From Setophaga petechia (taxonomy: Eukaryota > Chordata > Aves > Passeriformes > Parulidae), in assembly GCA_024362935.1 (NCBI GenBank), contig JANCRA010000008.1, forward strand, positions 35,310,557 to 35,374,556: a DNA stretch of 64,000 nt, in the 5' to 3' direction. Positions 24,532 through 35,784 of this stretch are shown here, in pieces. The position numbers and the translations under genes were made by a program. Below the pieces are notes generated by a model. The model saw nothing but the letters and a program-made list of their open reading frames with translations. It ran no database searches and was not told where the DNA came from. The stretch's first letter is position 1, and every line of letters begins with the position of its first letter.

Positions 24532-25742
24532 ATGCTAATTCATGTTAAAATTGTGTATTTGAATAAGCCCCTCAGCTTAATCATTGAAATCAGGTTGAAG
24601 CATGGGTCAACTTTTGCTATTTAAAAAATAATTAAATTAAAAACTCCAGTGATGGCTTCATGTGAACTCATCACAGAAAACTAACAGAGGATCAAAATGG
24701 TCTAGTGACAGCATTCAGGATATACAAATTACTGGTAAAAATGTAACTCTCAGCTATAGAAATGGCAGAAGAATTTTGGCCATTATCCCCTTAGACAGTA
24801 GGGTCCATGTGATCCATGGTTTTGTTTCTGATCACAAACTGTACTTTTGTGAATATTTGTTAATAGTATTGAGTAAGTAAACATCAAAAAGCATATAAAG
24901 ATTTTTTTTTAACAAGACAGTGTGTCTAGCCCAAGATTGTAGAGATACCTGTAATTTCAGATATTGTTTCAGAAAATTCAGGCTCCTCATGAAGTAGTAT
25001 GATGACCCATAAAAAAACCCAAACCAAACCATAAAAAAAATAGTCTAGAACCACAAAATACAAGTTGAAACACCACCTGAGGGAGAGTTAAATATAGAAT
25101 TATTTTTGGGCAGAAATGCAGAAAAGGCAGTGAACCTAATGGCAAGATATGAAATGCATTAAAGAGAGACCAACCAGAGCTCTATGGAAATTTAAAACTG
25201 ATCTGAAGATGGAAATGGCAATGAGGATTAAAGCTGCAGTCAGGAAAAAGAAGTAGCCTTTTTATGGGTTCACAATGTTCTCTGCATTCCTGCTTGCAAT
25301 TATACTCTAGGGTGGCAATCAGTCATCTGGAACATCTGAAAAGAGTAATATCCACTGTAATGGAAGTTATTCCATTCATACTTGTGTGATGAGCCTTTTC
25401 CATGATCCAGAATTAATTTCTTCTACATCAAAAGTACTCAAATCATACCACACTAGTGCTTAAGCACAGTGAGACTCATAAACCTTAAGAATGACGTTTC
25501 AATCACAGTTAAATAAAAGTCAGAGGGAGCTTAAGCTCATTTTTAATATGAGACATATTAACGTTTATTTCAAACACTGGCCTGGATATATTGAAAAGTA
25601 ATATTCAGCAAAAGGAAGTCTATGGAGAGGCCATGTATTCTGTCTTGCTTTATAAGGAAAGGCATATTTAATTCATCAGACTGCTTATTAAAAAAAAAAC
25701 ACTGTTAATTTATTCTTTTTTTTGCATCTCCTTAGCTCTTAC

Positions 25743-25932
25743 CTTCCAGACTCAAAGGTAAACCACGTCGAGTCACGTCCATATCTCCTCAAAGAGCTCA
25801 GAGGCCACATGACCAGTTTGACCTTGGCATTGTGGATGTCCCAGAGATAGATGTTTTCATGTGTGATCTGCATTGTACATTCCCCATAGATATCTAAATT
25901 TGGTGTAGGCATAAGGTATACATTGAATCGTT
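25743..25932 (-). CDS. DOK6: DOK6 exon encoding the core of the PTB domain
   Basis: Internal coding exon of 190 bp on the minus strand, with acceptor tttgttccag before 25932 and donor gtaaga from 25742. Two bases finish a Glu codon from the upstream exon; 62 codons and two bases of an Arg codon follow. The frame reads [62 protein letters not shown]. This is the IRS-type phosphotyrosine-binding domain: first beta strand (FNVYLM), the ECTMQIT and IYLWD strands, and the [16 protein letters not shown] strand pair that carries the basic phosphate-binding residues. DOK6 is a receptor-tyrosine-kinase adaptor (RET, and TrkC by literature) active in neurons. [15 protein letters not shown] and [15 protein letters not shown] match DOK6 as I remember it; DOK5 has MPSPNLDVHGEC and WDVQNPRVKLISWPL. 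No stop or frameshift is seen, and the exon phases fit both neighbours. Confidence 0.92.
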
Positions 25933-27360
25933 CTGGAACAAAACACAAAGTAAGACATTACAGGTGAAAATAAGATTTTATACTTATAAAAGGGAAAAAA
26001 ATAAGATTAAATAAATCTTTAGTTCTGATGATCCAGCAATCAAAGCCAAATTTCTGGCCTTAACAGAGGTGAGGATCCACTGGTATTAAATCAGTCCTGC
26101 TAGTGAATAAGAGAGGAAAAAGAGGAAAATAATCATTTCCCTTACAAATGATGCAGCAGTCTGAAACTTCTTTCACAGATGATCTGCATGGTCTTCTTGG
26201 ATATATGTTGCAGCAACTTTACTGAAGTTCTTTTCTACTCTGACATTAAGGTCCATGACTTTTTACAAATCAAATCTCACAATGATGAGAACTCTAACAG
26301 AGACTCCTCTCTCAAAGAACAGAACTAAAGGTCTCCTGGCAAAACATGTATGTGCAGACATCGCCTCTTGGAAAAGCTGTCCTTGAAATTGCAAATCCAA
26401 GTTTACTTGTTGAAGCTTGTAAATAATTACATTCCTTGCATTCAGTTTCTGTTTATTTGCCAAAGTAATTCATATTTTCAAAATTAATAAAATTTTTAAT
26501 CATCTGTTGCTTTCTTGAAACATCTGATTCAACATGATATATTATTATGGTCACGACATCAATCACTGTCAGCTGCACATTGCTTGCAAAGTGCACTTAT
26601 TGCAGTAGGAGGTCAAGGGCATTAATAATTTTCCGAAGTGCCTGAATTGCATGGGATTTAATAAGCAAAGCAAAAAAAAAAAAATCATAAAAAAAGGAAA
26701 CAAAAATAACCAGGAAAAAGAAAAAGCAAGGTGATGTAAAACACCATTAACTCATATGGAAGGAAGTAAATATTATTAGGAAGAGAAATTTAAATACAAA
26801 TGCAATTTTCTTTGGAGAATAACTAATGTTTCTATGAGTTGCTTCTACAAAGAATGAAAAACTCAGTTAAATTTCTGGTTGTACAGTTGGAAGTGCCTGC
26901 CTACATGCATTGCAATATTAGGGCTTAATAGCAACATATGGGAGAGTGCAGTACATTGACAACTTTCCTGTCACAGTTTTTTTTCATCTTTGAAATGGGT
27001 AAAAATTCAAAATGCCAATTCTACTGCCTGAAGTTGTTGAAAAAAAAGGTAAGAACAATTCAAAGTATGAGTATGAGCAATGCTCATTCAATAACAATAT
27101 TAGGAAAATGTTCTTTAGAGGGACAACTGATAGGAAAATTGCCTCCAATTACTTGGTAAAGTAAAAATGGTTAAAGGGTAAAAAGGGTGTATTAAATATT
27201 TTTAATCCACCAATGGAACTGAATTTTCTCACAGTGTCCTCAAAATTAGGAAGGAATTTAAATTTAAGTGAGAGAAATTTACTACAACACTCAAAATTAG
27301 CTTCCCTTTCTGTTTGAAATTCAGTATGATAGGCATTATGTCCCTAATTTTTAAACATTT

Positions 27361-27462
27361 TATATATATATATATGTGTGTGTGTTTTTCACAAAACAGT
27401 TAAAATATTGCAAGTGAGTTGATATAAAATATGAGTGTGTGTGAGTTTGTGTGTGTGTGTGA
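27361..27462. repeat. Compound TA and TG microsatellites
   Basis: A TA run at 27361-27375 passes directly into TG at 27375-27385. A second interrupted GT run follows at 27434-27461. These are simple repeats prone to length change. Confidence 0.85.
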
Positions 27463-27950
27463 ATAAAGTGGCAAAAGTTTGAGGAATTAGAGAAAGCAAG
27501 GAACTGCTGGCTGAGCAATAAAAATTGCTGCATAGCTATAAGTAAACTTATCATCCCTAATGTTGTTCTGTTTCAGTCAATTTAACTTTGTCCTATTAAT
27601 GGCCCCCCAATTTATTCATTTAGTCACAACCTCTTCTCCCGGGCCCAAGTTGTCATCAGTCACACTAATGGGTTTTAGCCCTAAAAGTTTAATTTTATGA
27701 CTAGGATCCCATGTGTGAAACCCCAGACATTTTGTGAAAGCCTTGCAACACACAGCACGAGTAGATCAGCAGAGGTTGCTGGGATCCCTGAGGAGAATTC
27801 CCCCTAATGCTCAGAGGAGTGCATGGGGCAGGGGTGCAATGTAATGCCTACTAAACTAAATGGAAGAACTCACACTTGGGAATAGCGGGTCAAAGACCAC
27901 ATTGGGAAGGGAATGGTGGTGAACAAGATAACTTTCACTTTGCACTGCAA

Positions 27951-27990
27951 TTATATATATATATATATATATATACATATATGCATATAT
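27951..27990. repeat. AT microsatellite
   Basis: About 12 uninterrupted TA units followed by acatatatgcatatatgca, an imperfect continuation. Confidence 0.88.
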
Positions 27991-30777
27991 GCACCCTTTC
28001 AGTATCAGTATATGTCATTGGGATCATCACGCAGAAATTCCTCACAGCTGTGCAGTGTACTTTTATCATGTATTAGACTCCAGCTTTGCATTGCTGCGCC
28101 GTCAGTTATTGCCACTTCCCTCCTCCATTTGAAAGAAAGATGCAGTAACTGGCCTGTCAGCTCTTTCTCTCTTTCATGACACAAAATAACACAGTGTATC
28201 TATGGGGGATGGGGATACTATATGAGAATGAAAATCTTTCTCTTTCCCCATCTTCACCGACAGAATGCCTCAGACAGCAGAGAAAATGAAAAGGTACAAT
28301 TATTTTTTGAAGTTAACATTAAACTGCTGTATGGAAGACACAAAATACTTCAACTTCTTTTAGATGCTACCAGATTAGTCATGAAATACTCAACTTCTGT
28401 AATGTGTTTTAGGATGATATTGCATGAAGGGCATTCAGGACATATGGTATCCTCAAACTGTCAGGAGACATTTGCTGACTTTGCATGGGAGGTCAGTGTC
28501 TAAGGTGAGATGTCAGGGATTAAAGGAAGTATGTCTGATTAAAGTGAACATCAGCTGCAGGGCAAAACGTAGCACCCTTGGAACTGAATCAAATTGGCAA
28601 GAAAAACAAGCACACAAACATATGTGCTGGAGAAGATTGAGGATGGATAGATTTGCTTTTGCAACAAAACCTATACTTTTGAAAAATGGGCAGCTGAGGA
28701 CACCGAAAGGTGTAGATACTATTAAATGGTTTTATTAATTAACATGCAGGGTCGAATTTTTCCATTTCAGAAAATATTTGAGCAGGAATCCAGTTAATGG
28801 TAATACAGTCATTCCATCTTTAGTGGCATGTTTTGCCTTTACACTTATCCAGGCAAAAACAAACACTCATCAAAAGCCAGATTTGGGGGTCCCAGATGAA
28901 TTCTAACACCAAATCTTCTGGATGACGTTGAATAGGTTATCTTGCTTCTCTTTGGTTCAGATACCATCTGCATATGAGTAGGATGAGATAATAACAGTCC
29001 ATTGGCTAGTAAAATTAGGCAAATAGAAGTTAATAGGGGCCCAGAAAGTAGGAAGATGGAAGAAACCAAACAAGTTGATGTGATGTTTAACAAAATAAGA
29101 CTGGGACTGAACAAGCACAATTCCTCAGCATTCAGGATTCCTATCCTCCTTCCTTCTCTAAACAAGTGAGAGCAAAGATCAGGGAGTAGGGGAGCCAGGA
29201 TAAGAAAAAAATGCTGATATATTGCTACACTTATTATTTCACTCAATGTGACTGGTCCTACCAATCTCCCTGAATAAGCAGAGCAATGCTTCATCATACA
29301 CTTAGTGCATGTAAAGGTGTTTAGCATTTGGGCTTTGGCAAGAATACGACATTTAATAATGCTTTCCAGGGCATAGGAGCATAAGAGTCTTTATGAAAAT
29401 GAGCATATTGACTGAGACAGAGACTTGGCAGCAACTCCAAAATGCTCTTGGCCTTCCAGCTGTACTGAGGGAGCAAAATGATGGCAGCCCAGTGATCCTG
29501 ATGCTGCCATTTTATCACTGGATTCCTTTGGTTAAATCATCCCAGCTGGAAAACCGACCAGATGACATTGCAATCTTGCAATCCAGATGCTTGGTTTCAT
29601 TTCAGCTTTAATGATAGGTAAAAAATTACTTATAGAAGGTGACAGTCAGGTTGGTGTCACCTATATAAATAAGTAGAGGATTTGAAAGCAAATATTCAAT
29701 TTATATGTGAAAGAAACTCCTCCATCTGTGAGACTTCTCCTGCTGACCAGTTGTGGCTAAAAGAGAGCTTAAAGTCTGGAAGGTGCAGCATTTTGTGTTT
29801 ATTCATATCTCAGGGCTATTAGAATGTTTCCCTTCTTCTGTATGCAGTGAGGAACCAGGATTTCAGTAGAAATTTTTCTTTCCTTTGCTTATAAATATTC
29901 TGCTTTGCATTCATTAAAAATGTAAGCATATAAATAAAAATAAAAAAGTAGGTAAATACTTCAAATTGTTTCAGTGGTAAGTACTAAGGTAGAGAAGAAT
30001 CTGAAGTCTCACTGGATTAACATTAAAACTGTAAACACCCTGCTTTTCTGAATAAAACTGTCCGTGTTTCATTTATTTAAAAAAGCCCAAAAAACAAACC
30101 TATTGTATAAAAATGGATTAAGGATAACAGAAGATGAATAAAAAAACCATGCAAAGTGCTTTTATGTATTAAATTACAGATATTCTACAGACCCTAGAAA
30201 ATGCCCTAAAACAAGTCAGCTCTGTGAATGTAATTACAAAGTCTCTATGCTTTGGCTGTCGTTTGTAATCTCAATATGTAGCACAAAGAAATGCCTCATA
30301 ATCCTCTTCTGAGGATTCAAGGACGTTGTTCACTATGAAAAGCTACATTTTTACTAACAAGAATTAATGACTTTCTTGCAATTAAAATCCAGGAAGCAAG
30401 ACTGCTGCTCCTGTGGAAGGTTTTCAAATAAAAAAGAAAGCTAAAATCAATGAAAGAACAAAAACCTTACAAAGGAAGTAATTTTATTAAATACTAATCT
30501 AAATATTAGGCAGGGAGGAAAAACAAAAATTAACTTATCTTTCAAACTTTTCCAGACTTTGAAAATGAAAATTATGTTTATCATGGAGTAATTTTTTTTT
30601 TTTGCAAATAAAGCCTTAAAACCCATAATTAAAAAGCCTTTTATTGATATCACAGGCCTGAGTTAGGAGTAAATAAGATATAGCAGCAAAGGATGGATCT
30701 GGCCTTTTCTTCAGTTTAAAAATTTACATTTTAACATTTGCCCATTTTCTTCAAGTTTTACATCAAGTTTACAAGTA

Positions 30778-30835
30778 AAGTTTGATAGAAAATGGTTTAG
30801 TACAAGAGAAGTTTGATAGAAAATTATTTAGTATG
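30778..30835. repeat. 31-bp-period diverged tandem duplication
   Basis: aagtttgatagaaaat occurs at 30778 and again at 30809. It is followed by ggtttagta or tatttagta, so the two units are similar but diverged. Confidence 0.75.
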
Positions 30836-33622
30836 AGTATGCAACTATTTAACACTATTATTTAGTATTAAAACTGATAGAAATAGAATCTTCACCAAAC
30901 AGATGCATCTGCTCCTAAAAAGTGAACTGATTAATAGTCTACACATACTGCTTTTTTAACCAACATTATCTTGAATATTCTGATTTCTTTTTCACATTAA
31001 ATATAGTCTGTTATTGTATAGTGTCCATTTGGACGACATCTTTCAAATTGCTTCATTTTATAAAGAATTAAAATAGCAACAAATTGGACACACTATCCAT
31101 TATGAGAATGGAGGAATTTTAGATATGACATCACCTGGAAAGATAAAAATCAAAAAAAGAACCCCAAAACTCCAAAATTTGTTTTTGTCATTATGTTTTG
31201 GGATGTGTCGTGAATGCTTCCAAATGCATTGAGAGCTGGAAAGGAAGCTTCCAGTCCTTCCAAATGAAGTCAACACACTACATTCACAACTTCTTCATCT
31301 AGCAGCAGCTTGAGAAACCCAAGGATTATGAAATGTGCATGCAAGAATCACAGCACATTGCTTACACTTGTCAACACTAATCAGATCCAGTTCAGTCCAG
31401 ATTTTCTTTCATTTGCATATAAAGCTTCACTGTCATTATACAAAATAAATTACCTGAATAGGATTCTGATGTAAGGTCTCTACTGCTTTTGCTATCACAC
31501 TGTATTTTAATTCTTTAGCAAATAATCTAAAGGGAAATTCATAAATGCTAGAGACCATGTTCAGTGTGAAAAGAAACTTAAACAGCAACAAGGTTGCTGC
31601 TATAGGGCTGAGGTACACCAACAAATCACTTAGATTTGCAGTAGAGAGTAGGTAAAATGGTTAGAGAGCAACAGAAGCTTCATTTCACATCTCAATTTAA
31701 TTGGAATTTGTGCATCATTCCAAGCTAAGCAGCCATTAGTTGTGAGCCTTAAATTTCAAAAGAAAACCACCTAATAGTCATTTTCTGCAGCAGAGTTTAC
31801 GTAGCAAGACTTGTGGTAATACTTCTGGAAAGCAATAATGGAGCTGAAATCCAGTGAGAAGCCTCCTGTTACTGACGTGCTTTGCACAAAAGTAGCTTAG
31901 AAGTCTTCTCTCACCTTCCTACAAGACAGCAGCAAAGCCCTCTGCTATAAGCAGAGCAGCTCTTAAGTTTGCCTCATTTTTCTGTCACCACTGCAGAACT
32001 GCTTGGTGCTGGAGGCTCAAACAAAAGCTCAACTATGCTGAAAAGGATCCCACTGGCACTTATTGACCACCCCAGAGCTATAAATGCCTCTTTCAGGTAC
32101 CTTAGATTTCTACTGTCATGCAGCAGAGCTGCCTTGTGATTGTACGGCCTTTGCACATCAAACAACAGTTTTCCTAGCCTTTGGAGCAACTTTTTTTTGC
32201 AAAGCATGTTGTTGCATTCCTGCCACAGAGAATCAGATGTCTTCCCTTCTCAAATCTAAAGCTCATCTCAGAAGGACCACAAGAGGGAGACTGGGAGGAT
32301 AAACAGGCTCAGAAACAATAAAAAGATGAATTAAACAAATGAGAGAAACCATTCATATTTTCTTTACCAAATATTTTCTGAAATTTAACTATTTGTGTAT
32401 AAAAACACAAATAGCATGCAGCAATTTTAGTGGGCATATACAATAACAATTCTGAAACATTATTTCAAATGTTGCAAATTGAGGGTAGCGGTTTTGGTGG
32501 TCACATACAGGAAAAAAACTACAAATCTACCCATCAGAAAGTTGGGGTTTTTTTGAGAGAGAGCCAATTTATTTATCTGATATGTTTGGTGAGGACTCTT
32601 ACGTCATTAAAACATCCTTTAAGAACAAGATTGGGCAAGTGGTTGAATACATGAAGAACACTGCGTATTAAAAATATTATCTCTTGAAAAAGGTAAAGCA
32701 GTTCATGAAAAAAACCCCACATTATTAGGTTAGTTTTTCTAGTCCAAAGAGGTATCTTTACCAAATTTTACACATTTCAGAAAATATTTAGTGAAAAGTG
32801 ACTATTAGAAAAAACCTCAGTGGAATGGGATGCAATTAATGCTTAATACACTTGTTCTTTTGGGATTAATGCATTAGCACCTCTTATATCATAGAGATCT
32901 GAACAGTATGACACCATTATTCAATGTCTCTTAGCCTTTAAAATTGCCAAAAAAAATATCCTAAACTGAAAAACCATTAGCACTATAATATTTATTACAA
33001 TCTGTGTTCTTGTTCAAACAGTAAGAGACATCTTTTTTTCAGTGATCTGAAAGAAAGCGTTTGTATGGGTCAGGCAACAGAACTTGCATAAAACTGGATG
33101 CTGAGGCTGTGAGACTCTGTTACATGTTTTACAAACTATATTCTCACATCTCTGTTTCACGTAAGCAGTAATAAATGGACTAACGCGAGAGGAATTCTAT
33201 GAAGTTGACACACTCACAATATGTGTTAAAGAAATAACATTCAGAGGTACTACACTGGTATTCAGTTTTTATGTAACATACAAAAATAAAAATTATCCAG
33301 AGAGTGACACAGCTGCCATTTTCACAAAGAACAAGATTTTAGACACTTCATACACAAAGCCACTGTCCATGAATTTTCAATTGTAAAATTAACTTTGACC
33401 TTTAAGTTTCAGGTCAACAAAAGCTCAACAAGAATATTTATAAGCAAAAGCTCAGTAGACTTTCAAAAGTTTTTGAGGTATCTTTTGAACTACCTACTTT
33501 TTTGATAGCATGTGTGTAAAAGCTGCATATAGGGAAAATGTGCAAGAAAATAAACTAAAAAACCGAAATGATGCCACCCAAATCACCAAATGATTCCACA
33601 CTAGAAGTAGTCACCTTCTCAA

Positions 33623-33653
33623 TGACACTGTCATGTGGGGAATGACACTGTCA
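33623..33653. promoter_or_regulatory. Two TGACAcTGTCA palindromes 20 bp apart
   Basis: Identical 11-bp palindromes at 33623-33633 and 33643-33653, each preceded by aa, separated by tgtgggg-type sequence. TGACA/TGTCA is the core recognised by TALE homeodomain factors (TGIF, MEIS, PKNOX). The 20-bp pitch would put both sites on the same DNA face. The regulatory role is inference only; a 20-bp duplication is the simplest origin. Confidence 0.35.
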
Positions 33654-35600
33654 GGTTTGCAGGATGAGATAAACAGTGTAAACTGAAGGCACAGTTCCAC
33701 TCAACTGGAGAAATCTGCTACAGGAATTTGAGTGCAACTGCAAATTCTTACAGCGTAGATAAATGAACAAATTGTCAAACTTCATACCTATAGTAAGAAT
33801 CTCTGCACTTTTTCCTCCTTCCAAGTTGATTAAAAGACATCCACAACAGAATTTGTTTTGCCTCTGAACAAGCAACTTTGAATTTCAAACATGCTTATTG
33901 AAATGCAAAGTTGTGCATCAAGGGGATGAGGGAAGGATGAGGATAGGTATCAGAATTACTTGTTTGAGATACTGTAACTAATGATTTAGCAGAGCATGCT
34001 CGTCAAATATTGGATTATACGTATTCAGTCACTTGTTTTAAAAGAATACAGCTAATGATACCCTCCATGCATTATTATTCATGTGATTTGTACAACAAAT
34101 ACATGCTTTGCCTCTTTGTTTTCTTTCATTTATTTACTTAGAACAATAAAGATGCTAATTATGTTCATATATGCTGGTTGGTAACACTGCAATTAATTTC
34201 TAGACTAAGGCAATTGAATCAAGACTAGTTCATACAACAGAACTAATATATGCCTCCTGGAGGTCATGTGTGTCTAAACTGGATCTGTTTCAGGAGCATG
34301 ATAAAATGTAATATTTTCCATCTATGTCCAAAAGCTGCTAGAGATGAATGACATGAATTCACTGCAGAAAGAGCTTGACGAATTTCAAACTACTTGTCTG
34401 TTCACATCCCAGGCTTTTTGACGAGGTTTATTTCCTTTCACATTTGTGAAAGACCTCCACCTGTTCACACAGTTCTCTCTTCAGAGCACGCAGATGAGTT
34501 TTTAGTTTTATACCTATAGCCTATGAACATATAGCAGATGGAGTGCTTTGAGTGCTGTCTGATCATTATCACTTTCCTACAACATTAGTAGCTCTCCCTT
34601 TGTTAAGTAGCTTGAGACTACAAATTGAATTCTGTGTCTCATAGCAGGTAAACAACTTTATGAACGTTTGAACTTCTTTTAAATCCCATTTCAACATGTC
34701 TGCTTTTTGTACAGAATTCCTTAAAGATTTCTGTATAGTTCATGCTGTGTGTTATTAGGTTCAGAGAAATAATATAATAAATATATTGCCATACATTCTA
34801 TAATTTAATTACGTAATTTTGTTTATAATGATAGTTGGCTTGATATTTTATGACCATTGAGGCAGTGTGTGTTATTACTTTGTTGAAAGCTATTGGATCT
34901 TATAGAAGCATCAAGACAGTAATAATCATTGAGAGCTGTAATTTAGGGAGGACTAAATGAGCACATTTTGTGTTGCCCTCGTGCTCATTAATAGGAATTA
35001 AATGACAGGGTAATCATAGATTTGCTTTTGTTATTGCCTGTTCCATCCACCAGCATTCTTCCTGTGCATGTGTCTAATCCAAATAGCCTTTAGATGAAGA
35101 CTTACAGTTCAGGCTTAGTGGTGACTAACATCTGTCACTGCCCTTTTCACCCATATTTGACAGGATTTAGATGATCCTGACTTCAATATTCAAGACAGGT
35201 AGGAGTTTAAAGCAAATATGTGTTTTATAGTCCAAATTGCTGTTGGTATGTTCATCGCTGCCCTTAAAAGGCTGCCAAACAACAGCTGCCGCTTTATTCC
35301 TCTGAACAGAAGCCATCATTTCCAGAAACAGAAGGGTCATGGCCATCATTTCCCATGACAGGGAAATCTGAACACAATGAAGACACCAAGTCACTCTATA
35401 TGTATTATTTGGCATGGAATTTAATAATCTTTATTTGTAAAAAAAATATAAATAGGCTTGAGCTTCAAAAGCGCATCCAAATGTTTATTTACTAATGATG
35501 TGCTTCCAGCTACTAGCAAAAGTTCTCCCAACAACAGACACAAGCAAAGATGAAATGGGATATCACCTAAGAATGGATAAATAAATAAAAAGTTACTTAC

Positions 35601-35720
35601 CATTTTGTTCTCTCTGGACTCCAGCAGCAAGCAAATCTGGTTCCCCAAGACTTATATCATTGAGCCTGGCCCCTAGACATTCCATGCAAAGATGCTTGCA
35701 CCACTCCTCTGCCTCTAGTT
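35601..35720 (-). CDS. DOK6: DOK6 exon encoding the end of the PH domain and PH-PTB linker
   Basis: Internal coding exon of 120 bp on the minus strand. The acceptor is tttcctcag before 35720 and the donor is gtaagt at 35600. It starts with two bases completing a Glu codon and ends with one base of the next Glu codon, giving phase-1 introns on both sides. The 39 full codons read [20 protein letters not shown] then [19 protein letters not shown]. The first part is the C-terminal helix of the pleckstrin-homology domain, with the near-invariant Trp (EEWCKHL), which packs against the sheet. The rest is the linker to the PTB domain. PH and PTB together recruit Dok adaptors to phosphoinositide membranes and activated receptors. 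The upstream PH-domain exons and the start codon were not found anywhere to the right, so the preceding intron exceeds 28 kb. Confidence 0.9.
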
Positions 35721-35757
35721 CTGAGGAAACAGAAAGAAATCCATTCATGTTGATATT

Positions 35758-35784
35758 AAAAAAAAAAAGAAAAAAGAAAAAAAA
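35758..35784 (-). promoter_or_regulatory. DOK6: Long distal pyrimidine tract upstream of the PH-end exon acceptor
   Basis: On the + strand this is a 27-base A/G run; on the DOK6 strand it is T-rich with three interrupting C bases. It lies about 38-64 bases upstream of the acceptor at 35721, beyond the usual proximal pyrimidine tract (ttctttctgtttcctcag). It could bind polypyrimidine-tract factors, but it could equally be a plain poly-A insertion. Confidence 0.35.

Larger units (their letters stand above)
23110..25742 (-). other. DOK6: DOK6 intron, proximal part, up to the PTB exon donor
   Basis: AT-rich intron that starts on the minus strand with gtaagagctaagg at 25742. It contains the 30-bp duplication at 24472-24531. 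Nothing else was recognised. Confidence 0.65.
25933..35600 (-). other. DOK6: DOK6 intron of 9,668 bp
   Basis: Bounded by gtaagt at 35600 and ag at 25934-25933 on the minus strand. It contains AT/GT microsatellites (27361-27462 and 27951-27990), a 31-bp-period duplication (30778-30835), twin palindromes (33623-33653), and possibly conserved blocks near 26520-26660 and 34820-35050. A 160-codon open frame at 28845-29327 (minus) shows no family resemblance. No CR1 or LTR is recognised in the whole intron, unlike the introns on either side. Confidence 0.7.

Noticed and set aside
576..35720. DOK5 or DOK4 as the gene
   Set aside because: Residues such as [27 protein letters not shown] and MEMEQKAR fit DOK6 as I recall it; DOK5 differs at most of these places.
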